Assembly: GCF_047238125.1 (NCBI RefSeq)
Contig: NZ_JBDFMH010000001.1
Span: forward strand, 2,852,001 to 2,916,000
DNA length: 64,000 nt
Direction: 5' to 3'
DNA from: JBDFMH01 sp047238125
GTDB taxonomy: Bacteria > Pseudomonadota > Alphaproteobacteria > Sphingomonadales > Sphingomonadaceae
The notes beneath the pieces were generated by a model. It was given only the letters and a program-made list of their open reading frames with translations, made no database searches and was not told the DNA's origin. The translations under genes were made by a program, and so were the position numbers. Positions 1 through 7,037 of this stretch are shown here, in pieces (position 1 is the first letter of the stretch; each line of letters starts with the position of its first letter).

Positions 1-179
1 GCGCGGCTGGCACGCAGGATTTTGGCGAGTTGCTTCCTGATTACCCCGCCATTCAAATGCTGCTCGGCACCCTGATGCCCTTCTCGGGAGAGAACCTTCG
101 CGATCGCGCTAGCATCTTTCAGTTGGCCTTCACGAGCGAGTTCGAACGCGCGCTCGATGAGCGTTACGGAACCGGACAT
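1..179 (-). CDS. small conserved-looking hypothetical protein, C-terminus cut by window edge
   Basis: Reading leftward from an ATG at 179, an open frame runs off the window after 59 codons. The product starts MSGSVTLIERAFELAREGQL and continues with a pattern of alternating hydrophobic and charged residues (DASAIAKVLSREGH, HLNGGVIRKQLAKIL) that looks like two or three short helices. No stop occurs in the visible part. I recall short proteins of this style (TLIERAFELA followed by a helical VxxHL segment) as frequent unnamed genes in sphingomonad islands, but I cannot assign a function. It points away from the NAD(P)-binding protein gene at 403, so the two share a divergent intergenic region of 223 bp. 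Confidence 0.6.
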   Translation of the reverse strand, partial: MSGSVTLIERAFELAREGQLKDASAIAKVLSREGHQGAEQHLNGGVIRKQLAKILRASR

Positions 180-402
180 ACAACCCGATTAATTGATTTT
201 CGCCATGCAGCAAGCTTTTCGGCGGAGCCCGCACATAGTTAGCAGGGCGGCGGGCGACGCCGCGCGGGCGGTCGCGAGCGGGGCGGGGTGTGTGTGCGGT
301 TGTGGTGGAAAGCGGACGCTCGTTCTTGGGCAACAAAGCGCGAGTTGACCTCAAAGCAGAGTCGTTCGTTCACGCTTTGATTTGCAGAGAGGAGCTGCGA
401 CT

Positions 403-1263
403 ATGTTCATCGTGATGGGTGCAACCGGAAATGTCGGGGCAGCGGTAGCAGACGCGCTTTTAAATCACGGCGAGCAGGTGACGATCCTCACCCGCCATCC
501 TGAGGGCGCCGGCGAGTGGGAGAACAAAGGCGCGAAGGTGGCGCAAGCCGACGCTGAGGACACTTCATCCCTCAAAGCCGCTTTCCGAACCGGGCGCCGC
601 GCCTTTCTGCTCAACCCGCCTGCCGATCCAAGCGGCGATACCGACGCCACCGAGAGGCGCACCATTGCCAACATGCTTGCGGCGCTGGACGGCTCAGGAC
701 TGGAAAAGCTGGTTGCGGCCTCAACCTATGGCGCGCAACCAGGCAACGCCATTGGCGATCTTTCCACCTTGTGGGAGTTGGAGGAGGGGCTGAGATCGCA
801 GCCGATCCCCACCGCCATCAATCGCGGTGCATATTACATGACGAACTGGCTTGGCTTCGCCGATGCGGTTTGCGAGACGGGCGAGCTACCGAGCATGTTT
901 CCGGCCGATACCAAGATGCCTATGGTAGCCCCTGCAGACTTGGGGCGGGCAGCAGCCGAACGGCTGCTATCCCCAACCAGTGACACGGGCACTTGGTATG
1001 TCGAGGGTCCAGCGCGGTATACGCCGCGCGACGTTGCCAATGCCTTCGCAGCATCTCTAGGTCGTACGGTCACGGTCGAGGTCGCACCTCGTGACAGCTG
1101 GGAAGCTGTGTTCCGGAGCGCAGGGTCCTCGGCTGAAGCTGCCACAGCGTATGCACGAATGACGGCGGTAAGTCTGGACAGCGGGTTCGATAAGTTCGCT
1201 GCACCGGTCCGTGGAATCACTGATCTCGATACCTTCATAGCTACAGCCCTAAGCGTCAAATAG
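403..1263 (+). CDS. NmrA-like NAD(P)-binding oxidoreductase (atypical SDR)
   Basis: The 286-residue product opens with a strand-turn-helix of the Rossmann type carrying GATGNVG at residues 6-12, the dinucleotide-binding signature of NmrA/HSCARG atypical short-chain dehydrogenases. RHPEG after the second strand is where NADP-binding members have a basic residue. The usual SDR catalytic YxxxK is not evident, which fits the NmrA group that often senses or binds NAD(P) rather than catalysing. The ATG at 403 is chosen over an upstream TTG at 382 because GAGGAG lies 8-15 bases before it. It is a single gene flanked by long spacers. The partner substrate is unknown; members are often annotated as NAD(P)H azoreductase or quinone reductase-like. 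Confidence 0.82.
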   Translation: MFIVMGATGNVGAAVADALLNHGEQVTILTRHPEGAGEWENKGAKVAQADAEDTSSLKAAFRTGRRAFLLNPPADPSGDTDATERRTIANMLAALDGSGLEKLVAASTYGAQPGNAIGDLSTLWELEEGLRSQPIPTAINRGAYYMTNWLGFADAVCETGELPSMFPADTKMPMVAPADLGRAAAERLLSPTSDTGTWYVEGPARYTPRDVANAFAASLGRTVTVEVAPRDSWEAVFRSAGSSAEAATAYARMTAVSLDSGFDKFAAPVRGITDLDTFIATALSVK

Positions 1264-1419
1264 TAGCGTCAGCCTCCAGCATCAGGTCGGGCGAACGTCC
1301 GCTAATGGGCGATAGCCGACATCCGCATCACGCGCGGAGGATCGAAATGCAAAGCGCAGGCGCGTAGCGCACGCAAATCGCTGACCTCGTAAAAGTCCTC
1401 CAGTAGATGGAGGACCGTC

Positions 1420-2673
1420 ATGACCGAGCATTGGCCTGCCGATCGAGTTGAGCGCTGGCCGCTCGATTGCCTGGTCCCGTTCGCCCGTAATGCGCGCACG
1501 CACAGTCCTGGGCAGATCGATCAGATCGCGGCATCGATGCGTGAGTGGGGTTGGACCAATCCGGTTCTAGTCGATGACCACGGCACAATCATCGCGGGCC
1601 ATGGCCGGGTCGAGGCGGCACGCAAGTTGGGTTTATGCGAAGCCCCCGTGATGGTCGCGAGCGGGTGGTCCGAGGCCAAGAAGCGGGCTTACGTTATCGC
1701 CGACAACAAGCTCGCGCTCAACGCTGGCTGGAATGAGGAATTGCTTGCAGCGGAGCTGACTGACCTGCGGGATCTAGCGTTCGATCTTGATCTCACAGGC
1801 TTTCATGGGGCTGAGTTGGAGCGGCTGCTGAGCACGACTGACTCAGCCGAAAGGGAAGACGCGATCCCGGAACCGCTGGTCGATCCCGTCACCCGGGCAG
1901 GGGACCTGTGGGTGCTGGGGCGGCATCGGTTGCTGTGCGGGGATGCTACCTCTGCCGAGGCCGTGTATCGCTTGTTTGATGGCGTTCGTCCGCACCTGAT
2001 GGTCACCGATCCGCCATACGGCGTGGAATATGATCCCGGTTGGCGCAACAGCGTGGGGGCTACAAAAACCCGCCGCACCGGTAAGGTGATGAACGACGAT
2101 CGTGCGGATTGGCGAGAAGCCTGGGCACTGTTCCCCGGTGACGTGGCATACGTGTGGCACGGAGCCCTGCATACCGGAATAGTGGCCGATAGCCTCGCGG
2201 CATCAGGGTTCGAGATCCGCAGCCAGATCATTTGGTCCAAGGAGCGGCTGGTGCTTAGCCGCGGTCACTACCACTGGCAGCATGAACCCTGCTGGTATGC
2301 GGTAAGGAAGGGCGGCTCGGGCGCCTGGACCGGGGACCGCAAGCAAACGACGGTATGGGCGGTCTCGAGCAAGGCGCAGGATGCGCAGACCGTTCACGGT
2401 ACGCAGAAGCCGGTCGAGTGCATGCGCCGGCCCATGCTCAACAACAGCAGCATGGGCCAGGCGGTTTACGAACCGTTCATGGGCTCTGGGACCACACTGA
2501 TCGCTGCAGAAACCTGCGGGCGTATCTGCGTTGGGATCGAGCTTGATCCCGCCTATGTCGACGTGGCGGTAACGCGTTGGCAGCAGCTGACCGGCGAGAC
2601 CGCCGTGCTGGAGGCCGACGGTGCAAGGTTTGATGACGTGGCGAAGGCGAGGCTCGCACTGTGCGCCGCCTAA
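1420..2673 (+). CDS. ParB-domain-containing site-specific DNA methyltransferase (prophage type)
   Basis: The 417-residue protein has an N-terminal ParB/sulfiredoxin-like domain (about residues 15-110, with GTIIAGHGRVEAARKLG). An amino-methyltransferase domain follows, with DPPY at 197-200 (motif IV) and FMGSGTT from residue 353 (motif I, SAM binding). The order motif IV before motif I is that of beta-class N6-adenine/N4-cytosine methylases. Such ParB-MTase fusions are common orphan methylases of tailed phages and protect or mark phage DNA; no restriction nuclease is adjacent. The start is supported by GGAGG 7 bases upstream. Its 3' end overlaps by 4 bp the convergent DUF3489 gene, and a terminase small subunit follows, so this is probably a prophage fragment. 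Confidence 0.88.
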   Translation: MTEHWPADRVERWPLDCLVPFARNARTHSPGQIDQIAASMREWGWTNPVLVDDHGTIIAGHGRVEAARKLGLCEAPVMVASGWSEAKKRAYVIADNKLALNAGWNEELLAAELTDLRDLAFDLDLTGFHGAELERLLSTTDSAEREDAIPEPLVDPVTRAGDLWVLGRHRLLCGDATSAEAVYRLFDGVRPHLMVTDPPYGVEYDPGWRNSVGATKTRRTGKVMNDDRADWREAWALFPGDVAYVWHGALHTGIVADSLAASGFEIRSQIIWSKERLVLSRGHYHWQHEPCWYAVRKGGSGAWTGDRKQTTVWAVSSKAQDAQTVHGTQKPVECMRRPMLNNSSMGQAVYEPFMGSGTTLIAAETCGRICVGIELDPAYVDVAVTRWQQLTGETAVLEADGARFDDVAKARLALCAA

Positions 2674-3197
2674 TGCGCAATGCGGTAGACGCGGCCGCGC
2701 TCCGCTTCTTTCGCACTCGTCACCATGTGCCCAAGCTTTTTGGCGATGACGGCGGACAGCGCGCCGCGTACGCTGTGCGGCTGCCAGCCCGTAACCTTCT
2801 GCAAATCAATGATCGAAGCTCCCTCGTGGCGGAGGAGACAGGCTATCATTGCTGCAGTGGCTGCACCGCGTTTGTCGACGACGAGCTCGCTCGCGAGATG
2901 CGGTTCGGATGCGCTGTCCGCTCGATCGCCCGACTGTTCCAGCTCGCCGCTGAGGGCGGCCTCAGCGGCCCCGGTTGCGCAGAGCGTGAGCGGGTGGCCG
3001 TCAGCATCACAGCGCCAAACCGTATGTGCCTCGCAAGCGGGCACCTCCTCGAGCAGCCCTCGCTTAAGCAGGCTCTTCGCGATATTGCCCACAGCACCGC
3101 CTTTGAGGGGTGTCGCGATCGGATAGATGCATCGGTCTGGACGGGACAGGGCAGCGGTGAGCACGGCGAGTTGTGCGTCGCTCAGCTGAATAGTCAT
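2670..3197 (-). CDS. DUF3489 domain-containing protein
   Basis: This 175-residue protein begins MTIQLSDAQLAVLTAALSR and ends with a winged-helix-like block (GASIIDLQKVTGWQPHSVRGA, then KKLGHMVTSAKEAERGRVYRI). That C-terminal block is the DUF3489 signature, a small HTH-like domain frequent in phage and island genes. A middle segment (RCIYPIATPLKGGAVGNIAKSLLKRGLLEE) resembles another winged helix. ATG at 3197 is preferred over a longer frame because GGGAGACGAAATT precedes it. It lies opposite to and between the methyltransferase and the terminase gene. A DNA-binding role is plausible but not shown. Confidence 0.8.
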   Translation of the reverse strand: MTIQLSDAQLAVLTAALSRPDRCIYPIATPLKGGAVGNIAKSLLKRGLLEEVPACEAHTVWRCDADGHPLTLCATGAAEAALSGELEQSGDRADSASEPHLASELVVDKRGAATAAMIACLLRHEGASIIDLQKVTGWQPHSVRGALSAVIAKKLGHMVTSAKEAERGRVYRIAH

Positions 3198-3346
3198 AAT
3201 TTCGTCTCCCGTGAGCCGGAGGTGGCTCATCAGGACAAGCCCCGGAAGCGGGGCGGAACGAGGTCGACGAGCAGCGACCAGCATCGCGGCCGGGTCGATA
3301 CACACTCGGATCCGCTGCAAGATCAACTCGTATATGGCTTCGGCTG

Positions 3347-3877
3347 ATGCGTGGGCGTCGCCCCAAGCCCACGCTTATCAAGCAGCTGGAGGGCAATCCG
3401 GGCAAGCGGCGCTTGAACGCCAATGAGCCACAGCCGGACGGTGACCTCCATGGTGCGCCCGAGTGGCTGAGTGACACGCAGCGCGAAAGCTGGGCTTTTG
3501 CCATCACCAACGCGCCACCAGGACTACTGAAGCGGCTCGACCGCTCGATGCTGGCGATCTGGGTAGTGGCCGAGGACCTGCACCGCGAGGCGGCGTCGAA
3601 AATTGCGCAGTACGGCCTGCTTACCAAGTCGCCCAATGCTGGGCTGCCGCTCCAATCGCCCTACCTCGCTATCCTTAACAAGCAGGCGCAGATCATGATC
3701 AAGGCCGGTGCCGAACTGGGGTTTTCGCCAGCGAGCCGTACTCGCGTGCAGACAGAACGGACTTTGACTGGTCAACTTCCCTGGATGCTTAACCCATTGG
3801 ACGATCCCAACAACCTACTTGGGCCGCCAGGTGGCTACGGTGAGGAGCGCGATGTCGATAGATTCTTTCACGATTAA
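3347..3877 (+). CDS. phage terminase small subunit, P27 family
   Basis: The 176-residue product starts MRGRRPKPTLIKQLEGNPGK, the characteristic opening of P27-family terminase small subunits (the [RG]GRxPKPT...L.GNPGKR motif). The family recognises phage DNA and hands it to the large terminase for packaging. Its length is normal for the family. A helical segment (YLAILNKQAQIMIKAGAELGFSPASRTRV) matches the expected C-terminal oligomerisation and DNA-binding part. The expected next genes (large terminase, portal, protease, capsid) are absent: a decayed dehydrogenase and non-coding DNA follow. I read it as an orphan remnant of a HK97-like prophage. No strong ribosome-binding site is visible. Confidence 0.9.
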   Translation: MRGRRPKPTLIKQLEGNPGKRRLNANEPQPDGDLHGAPEWLSDTQRESWAFAITNAPPGLLKRLDRSMLAIWVVAEDLHREAASKIAQYGLLTKSPNAGLPLQSPYLAILNKQAQIMIKAGAELGFSPASRTRVQTERTLTGQLPWMLNPLDDPNNLLGPPGGYGEERDVDRFFHD

Positions 3878-3943
3878 AAGGTAACCACTATTTTTCCTTA
3901 AGCGCTGTCAATCCTGCGCTCCTGCGGAGCGCGCTCTTGTTGC

Positions 3944-4219
3944 ATGCAATTAAAGCCGCTAAATGAGCAGACGATCGTCATAACAGGGGCCATTAGCGGC
4001 AACAAACTGGTTACGGCGATCGCGGCGGCAGAGCGCGGTGCATCAGTCGTCCTCGCCGCTCGCAGCCAGGCGACACTGAAAGCGGTCAGGAGGAGACTAG
4101 AGAAACAGAATGGTTAGGTAGCCGCGTTGCAAACGGACGTAGCTGACCTGAATGCTGTCGAGCGGCTTGCCGCGCATGCAGTTGAGCGTAGCGGATTAAA
4201 CGCTCGCAGCATCGTTTGA
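3944..4219 (+). pseudogene. truncated short-chain dehydrogenase/reductase pseudogene
   Basis: From an ATG at 3944 the translation reads MQLKPLNEQTIVITGAISGN and then AERGASVVLAARS, the first two strands and cofactor-binding region of a classical SDR. An in-frame TAG interrupts at 4115-4117. After it the same frame continues VAALQTDVADLNAVERLAAH, the next conserved SDR stretch, until TGA at 4217-4219. The glycine motif is eroded: TGAxxGIG has become TGAISGNK. The NNAG and YxxxK parts are missing. This is a degraded gene with one nonsense mutation and a lost C-terminal two-thirds. The bases from 4220 to 4490 show nothing recognisable. Confidence 0.75.
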
Positions 4220-4496
4220 TCGGTTTCATTGAAGCCCTCTGCGTTTAGCAACGATGCTCTACCGTCTGTTGGTGGAGCTTAAACCTTGCCTATCGAACCC
4301 CAGATTAAAGAAACGGGCTATTTGCTAGAGGGAGCGCGACAAGAGCGACATGCGAAAGCGACGCTGTCGGGCGTATTTATCTGGTGCTAGTGGGCGCCTA
4401 CGAAGAAAGAGCTGAAACTTTCATTAGATAGCAGATTGCTTACGATCAGGTCGCGCCGCCAACTTGGTGCAAGTAACCCTCTGACCAATGAAACTG

Positions 4497-4518
4497 GGGG
4501 GCCAGACATCCGGCCCCC
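4497..4518 (-). terminator. hairpin downstream of the DUF4142 gene
   Basis: GGGGGCC at 4497-4503 pairs perfectly with GGCCCCC at 4512-4518 around an 8-base loop, 12 bases beyond the stop of the minus-strand DUF4142 gene. The T-run after it on the minus strand is weak, so it may act as a Rho-assisted or mRNA-stabilising hairpin. Confidence 0.5.
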
Positions 4519-4530
4519 GGTCCCAGCAAG

Positions 4531-5040
4531 TTACATTGCCTGCAGCATCTCGATATGATGCTGAACAACCGGCGCCGTTGCCGCAGCGACACGCTTTAGG
4601 GCTGGCTTGTCACCGTGTTGCGCATAACCTGTGTGCAACGCCAACGCCTGCTGGTGCGCAGTCTTTTGCTGCTGCACATACACCTGATCGCGAGCGGCGC
4701 CGGACGTGGAACGCAAATCGGCGATCATCTTCGCCTGAACCGGCTCGAGTTTTGGGGCCGGAACTGCGACGCGATCGGTTGCAGCGGCGGCCTTCACGTC
4801 CGCGGTGCTCTTCGTGTGATCCTTCAGCATCATGTTTGCGAACTGACGAATCTTGGTGTTCTTTGTAGATTGGAGAACGATCTGGCTCGACTGCTTCTCG
4901 TAAAGGTCCCCCGCGCCCGCCTTCGCAACAAAGGCGGGCGCCGTAGTCGCAGGGGCTGATGGACTCGGCGCCATTTGGGCCACGGCTACGCTGGGGACTG
5001 CCACCGCCAACGCGAGGTAGTGCTTCGCATTAAACATCAT
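4531..5040 (-). CDS. secreted DUF4142 domain protein
   Basis: The 169-residue product has a short signal peptide (MMFNAKHYLALAVAVPSVAVAQ) and then a helical domain with AGAGDLYEKQSSQIVLQST, FANMMLKDHTKSTADV and a late helix HQQALALHTGYAQHGD. This spacing of E/H residues is that of DUF4142, a ferritin-like four-helix domain in periplasmic proteins of unknown role that are often linked to envelope stress. AGAGGAAA is 7 bases before the first ATG. It stands alone and ends in a hairpin. The 422 bp between it and the hydrolase gene at 5463 contain no gene I can support. Confidence 0.82.
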   Translation of the reverse strand: MMFNAKHYLALAVAVPSVAVAQMAPSPSAPATTAPAFVAKAGAGDLYEKQSSQIVLQSTKNTKIRQFANMMLKDHTKSTADVKAAAATDRVAVPAPKLEPVQAKMIADLRSTSGAARDQVYVQQQKTAHQQALALHTGYAQHGDKPALKRVAAATAPVVQHHIEMLQAM

Positions 5041-5462
5041 GTCGTCGTTTCCTCTGCCTTTGACGACTAACCGAATGGCCAGCCGAAGCCTGCTAAACTG
5101 TTGACGATAAGCGATGTTTCATGGTTGATCTGGGTTAGCCGATAGCGCCGACGGTCAACTTTATGAATTGGCGATAGCGTAGCTTCGTAACTTCGGTGAT
5201 CGCCTCACCTCCCCCGCTTCTTGACATGGCCCGCAGAGATATTGTCCGACCGGACGAGAGGCTTAGACCCAGGCTCAGACATTCACGCCCGCCCTGAAGC
5301 CTCCCCAGCTCCGGCGGCTTGTTCACGAACCAACTAACGGTTCGAGTATTCAAACGGCGCGGGAGCTTTGGCGATCGTATAAGGCCTGAAGCGCCGACGG
5401 AGACTATCGACTCTTACTTAGCCTTCAATCAAACATCGGCGAACGTTGAGCGGAGAGACACG
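5041..5462. other. 422-bp intergenic region, no gene recognised
   Basis: This stretch separates the divergent DUF4142 gene and the alpha/beta hydrolase, so it must hold both promoters. A TTGACA-like hexamer is at 5221-5226 on the plus strand, but no convincing -10 follows at the right distance. A 72-codon minus-strand frame (5135-5353) has no recognisable domain and no clear ribosome-binding site. Confidence 0.4.
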
Positions 5463-6449
5463 ATGATAGTCGGACGACGTGAAACGCTGATTGGCTTGCT
5501 TGGAACGATTGCGCTTTGGAGCGAAGCAGCGCTTGTCGCCGCGAAGCCAGAAGTATTCCCCCGTCCTGATCGTGAGCTTCGCGTTCCGGTAAAGGGAGGC
5601 AGCATCTATGTCCGTATCAACGGGGATCTAAAAGGCCGACGGGCACCTTTGGTGTTTATCCATGGCGGACCTGGTGGGGCTCTTTGGCAGTTTTTTCCTG
5701 CCCTCGATCTCGCATGCGAACGGCCGATCGTTCTCTACGACCAGCTGGATAGCGGACGCTCCGACGCTCCAGGTGATCCCGCCAATTGGACCGTTGACCG
5801 CTTCGCCTCCGAGATAGACGCCATCCGTGCGGCGCTCTCGCTTGATCGAATCCACCTGCTCGGCCATAGTTGGGGCGGGGAGGTGGCGACCTGCTACGCC
5901 GCGGGAAGGCCCAAAGGGCTGCGCAGCCTCATCCTGCAAGGCACACCACCGTCGGCTGCGCGGGCAGAAGCGAGTGTGGCCACCCTCCTGTCCGCCATGC
6001 CCGACGGAGCGGGCGATGTCATCGCGCGCAGCGAACAGGCCGGAACGCTCGACACGCCTGCCTATGGAAAGGCCGCCGGCGCGTTCTACCGAAAGCATAT
6101 TGGGCGCAATCCTGACATGAACCGGATCGCGATGACCTATATGGAAGGTCTACCGGAGGATCGTGGGCAGGCTCTCAGCCAGGCGATGAACGGCCCGTAC
6201 ATGACGCGCTTCGGTGGCCGACTCAAAGGCTTTGATGACACCGCTCTGCTGAGCCGCATTATGGTGCCGACCCTGCTGCTCTGCGGCGAATTGGACATTA
6301 TGACGCCAGCTGCGACCCGTGCGGTGCTGCCCCTACTCAGACGCGGCACCTTCGATGAGCTATCCGGTGCGGGACACATGGCGCAGTTCGATCAGCCGGA
6401 CGCCTGGCGTGAGACTATCCGTCAGTTCACCGCTGCACACGACGGTTAA
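5463..6449 (+). CDS. exported alpha/beta hydrolase, proline-iminopeptidase-like
   Basis: The 328-residue product starts MIVGRRETLIGLLGTIALW, a possible twin-arginine export signal. The hydrolase fold carries the oxyanion motif HGGPG at 67-71, nucleophile Ser136 in GHSWGG, acid Asp278 in GELDIMTP and His305 in GAGHMAQ. HGGPG plus GxSWGG and a lid of about 90 residues between nucleophile and acid are typical of proline iminopeptidases (S33) and related hydrolases. ATG 5463 is preceded by GCGGAGAG; a longer in-frame start at 5319 would add 48 residues that do not look like protein. It is monocistronic. The substrate is uncertain: peptide, ester or homoserine lactone are all possible for the family. 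Confidence 0.85.
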   Translation: MIVGRRETLIGLLGTIALWSEAALVAAKPEVFPRPDRELRVPVKGGSIYVRINGDLKGRRAPLVFIHGGPGGALWQFFPALDLACERPIVLYDQLDSGRSDAPGDPANWTVDRFASEIDAIRAALSLDRIHLLGHSWGGEVATCYAAGRPKGLRSLILQGTPPSAARAEASVATLLSAMPDGAGDVIARSEQAGTLDTPAYGKAAGAFYRKHIGRNPDMNRIAMTYMEGLPEDRGQALSQAMNGPYMTRFGGRLKGFDDTALLSRIMVPTLLLCGELDIMTPAATRAVLPLLRRGTFDELSGAGHMAQFDQPDAWRETIRQFTAAHDG

Positions 6450-6700
6450 GAGGCTGAGGGCGTGCGCTTCCAAGGCAAGGCGGTCGAGGCAACAATTCCG
6501 GCGGCTTGGACCCAAAACCCGCCACTCATCGCTTCGCAAATGATGCCCGAACCCGGACGTTCATTCAGGGCGAGTGAGACCTTAGTCACTTAACCGGTAC
6601 TACATGCTGGAGGCGGGGCCGATTGCGATGGCTTGGATCGAATGAAGTGCCCGTGGCCACGAGTCTTGCCAACGACTCCGCGATCCGCGATGAAACTGCC

Positions 6701-7009
6701 ATGCGTCTGGCCCTGCACCTGTTGACCATCGCCTGCCTGCTATGGTGCGCGCTGGGCATCGCCGAGCCGGCGGCCGCGCAGGATCACCCGATCGCGCAGA
6801 TCGAACTGAATCCCGTCGACGCCTTGCCAGATAGTGGAAACCCAAATCCTGAGCCCGGGCATCACCAGCATTGCCCCGTCGCGCCGGAACTTCGCGGGGC
6901 CGCCACACCGTTGCCTGCGTTGTCGGCCGCCATGCTGACCGTTGCGCCACGCCAACGCGTCCTTGCCTCGCTCACCCACGCGCCGCCGCTGCAACCGCCT
7001 GCCGCCTGA
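6701..7009 (+). CDS. small His-rich secreted protein preceding a TonB receptor
   Basis: The frame from ATG 6701 encodes 102 residues. It has a clear signal peptide (MRLALHLLTIACLLWCALG, cleavage probably after AAA or AAAQ near residue 27) and a short mature part containing PGHHQHCPVAP and a proline-rich tail ending APPLQPPAA. The HHQHC cluster suggests metal binding. It ends 28 bp before the likely start of the TonB-dependent receptor and is on the same strand, so the two are probably co-transcribed. Small periplasmic His/Cys proteins accompany metal-responsive receptor and efflux operons in sphingomonads; that link is inference. I do not recognise a named family. An upstream in-frame start at 6623 is less likely because it would bury the signal peptide. 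Confidence 0.55.
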   Translation: MRLALHLLTIACLLWCALGIAEPAAAQDHPIAQIELNPVDALPDSGNPNPEPGHHQHCPVAPELRGAATPLPALSAAMLTVAPRQRVLASLTHAPPLQPPAA

Positions 7010-7037
7010 CCTGTGTTCGTCCGCGCCACCCGTTGGC

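Noticed and set aside
130..354. 74-codon minus-strand frame
   Set aside because: It overlaps the better-supported minus-strand gene at 1-179 in another frame and is Arg/Pro-rich without features.
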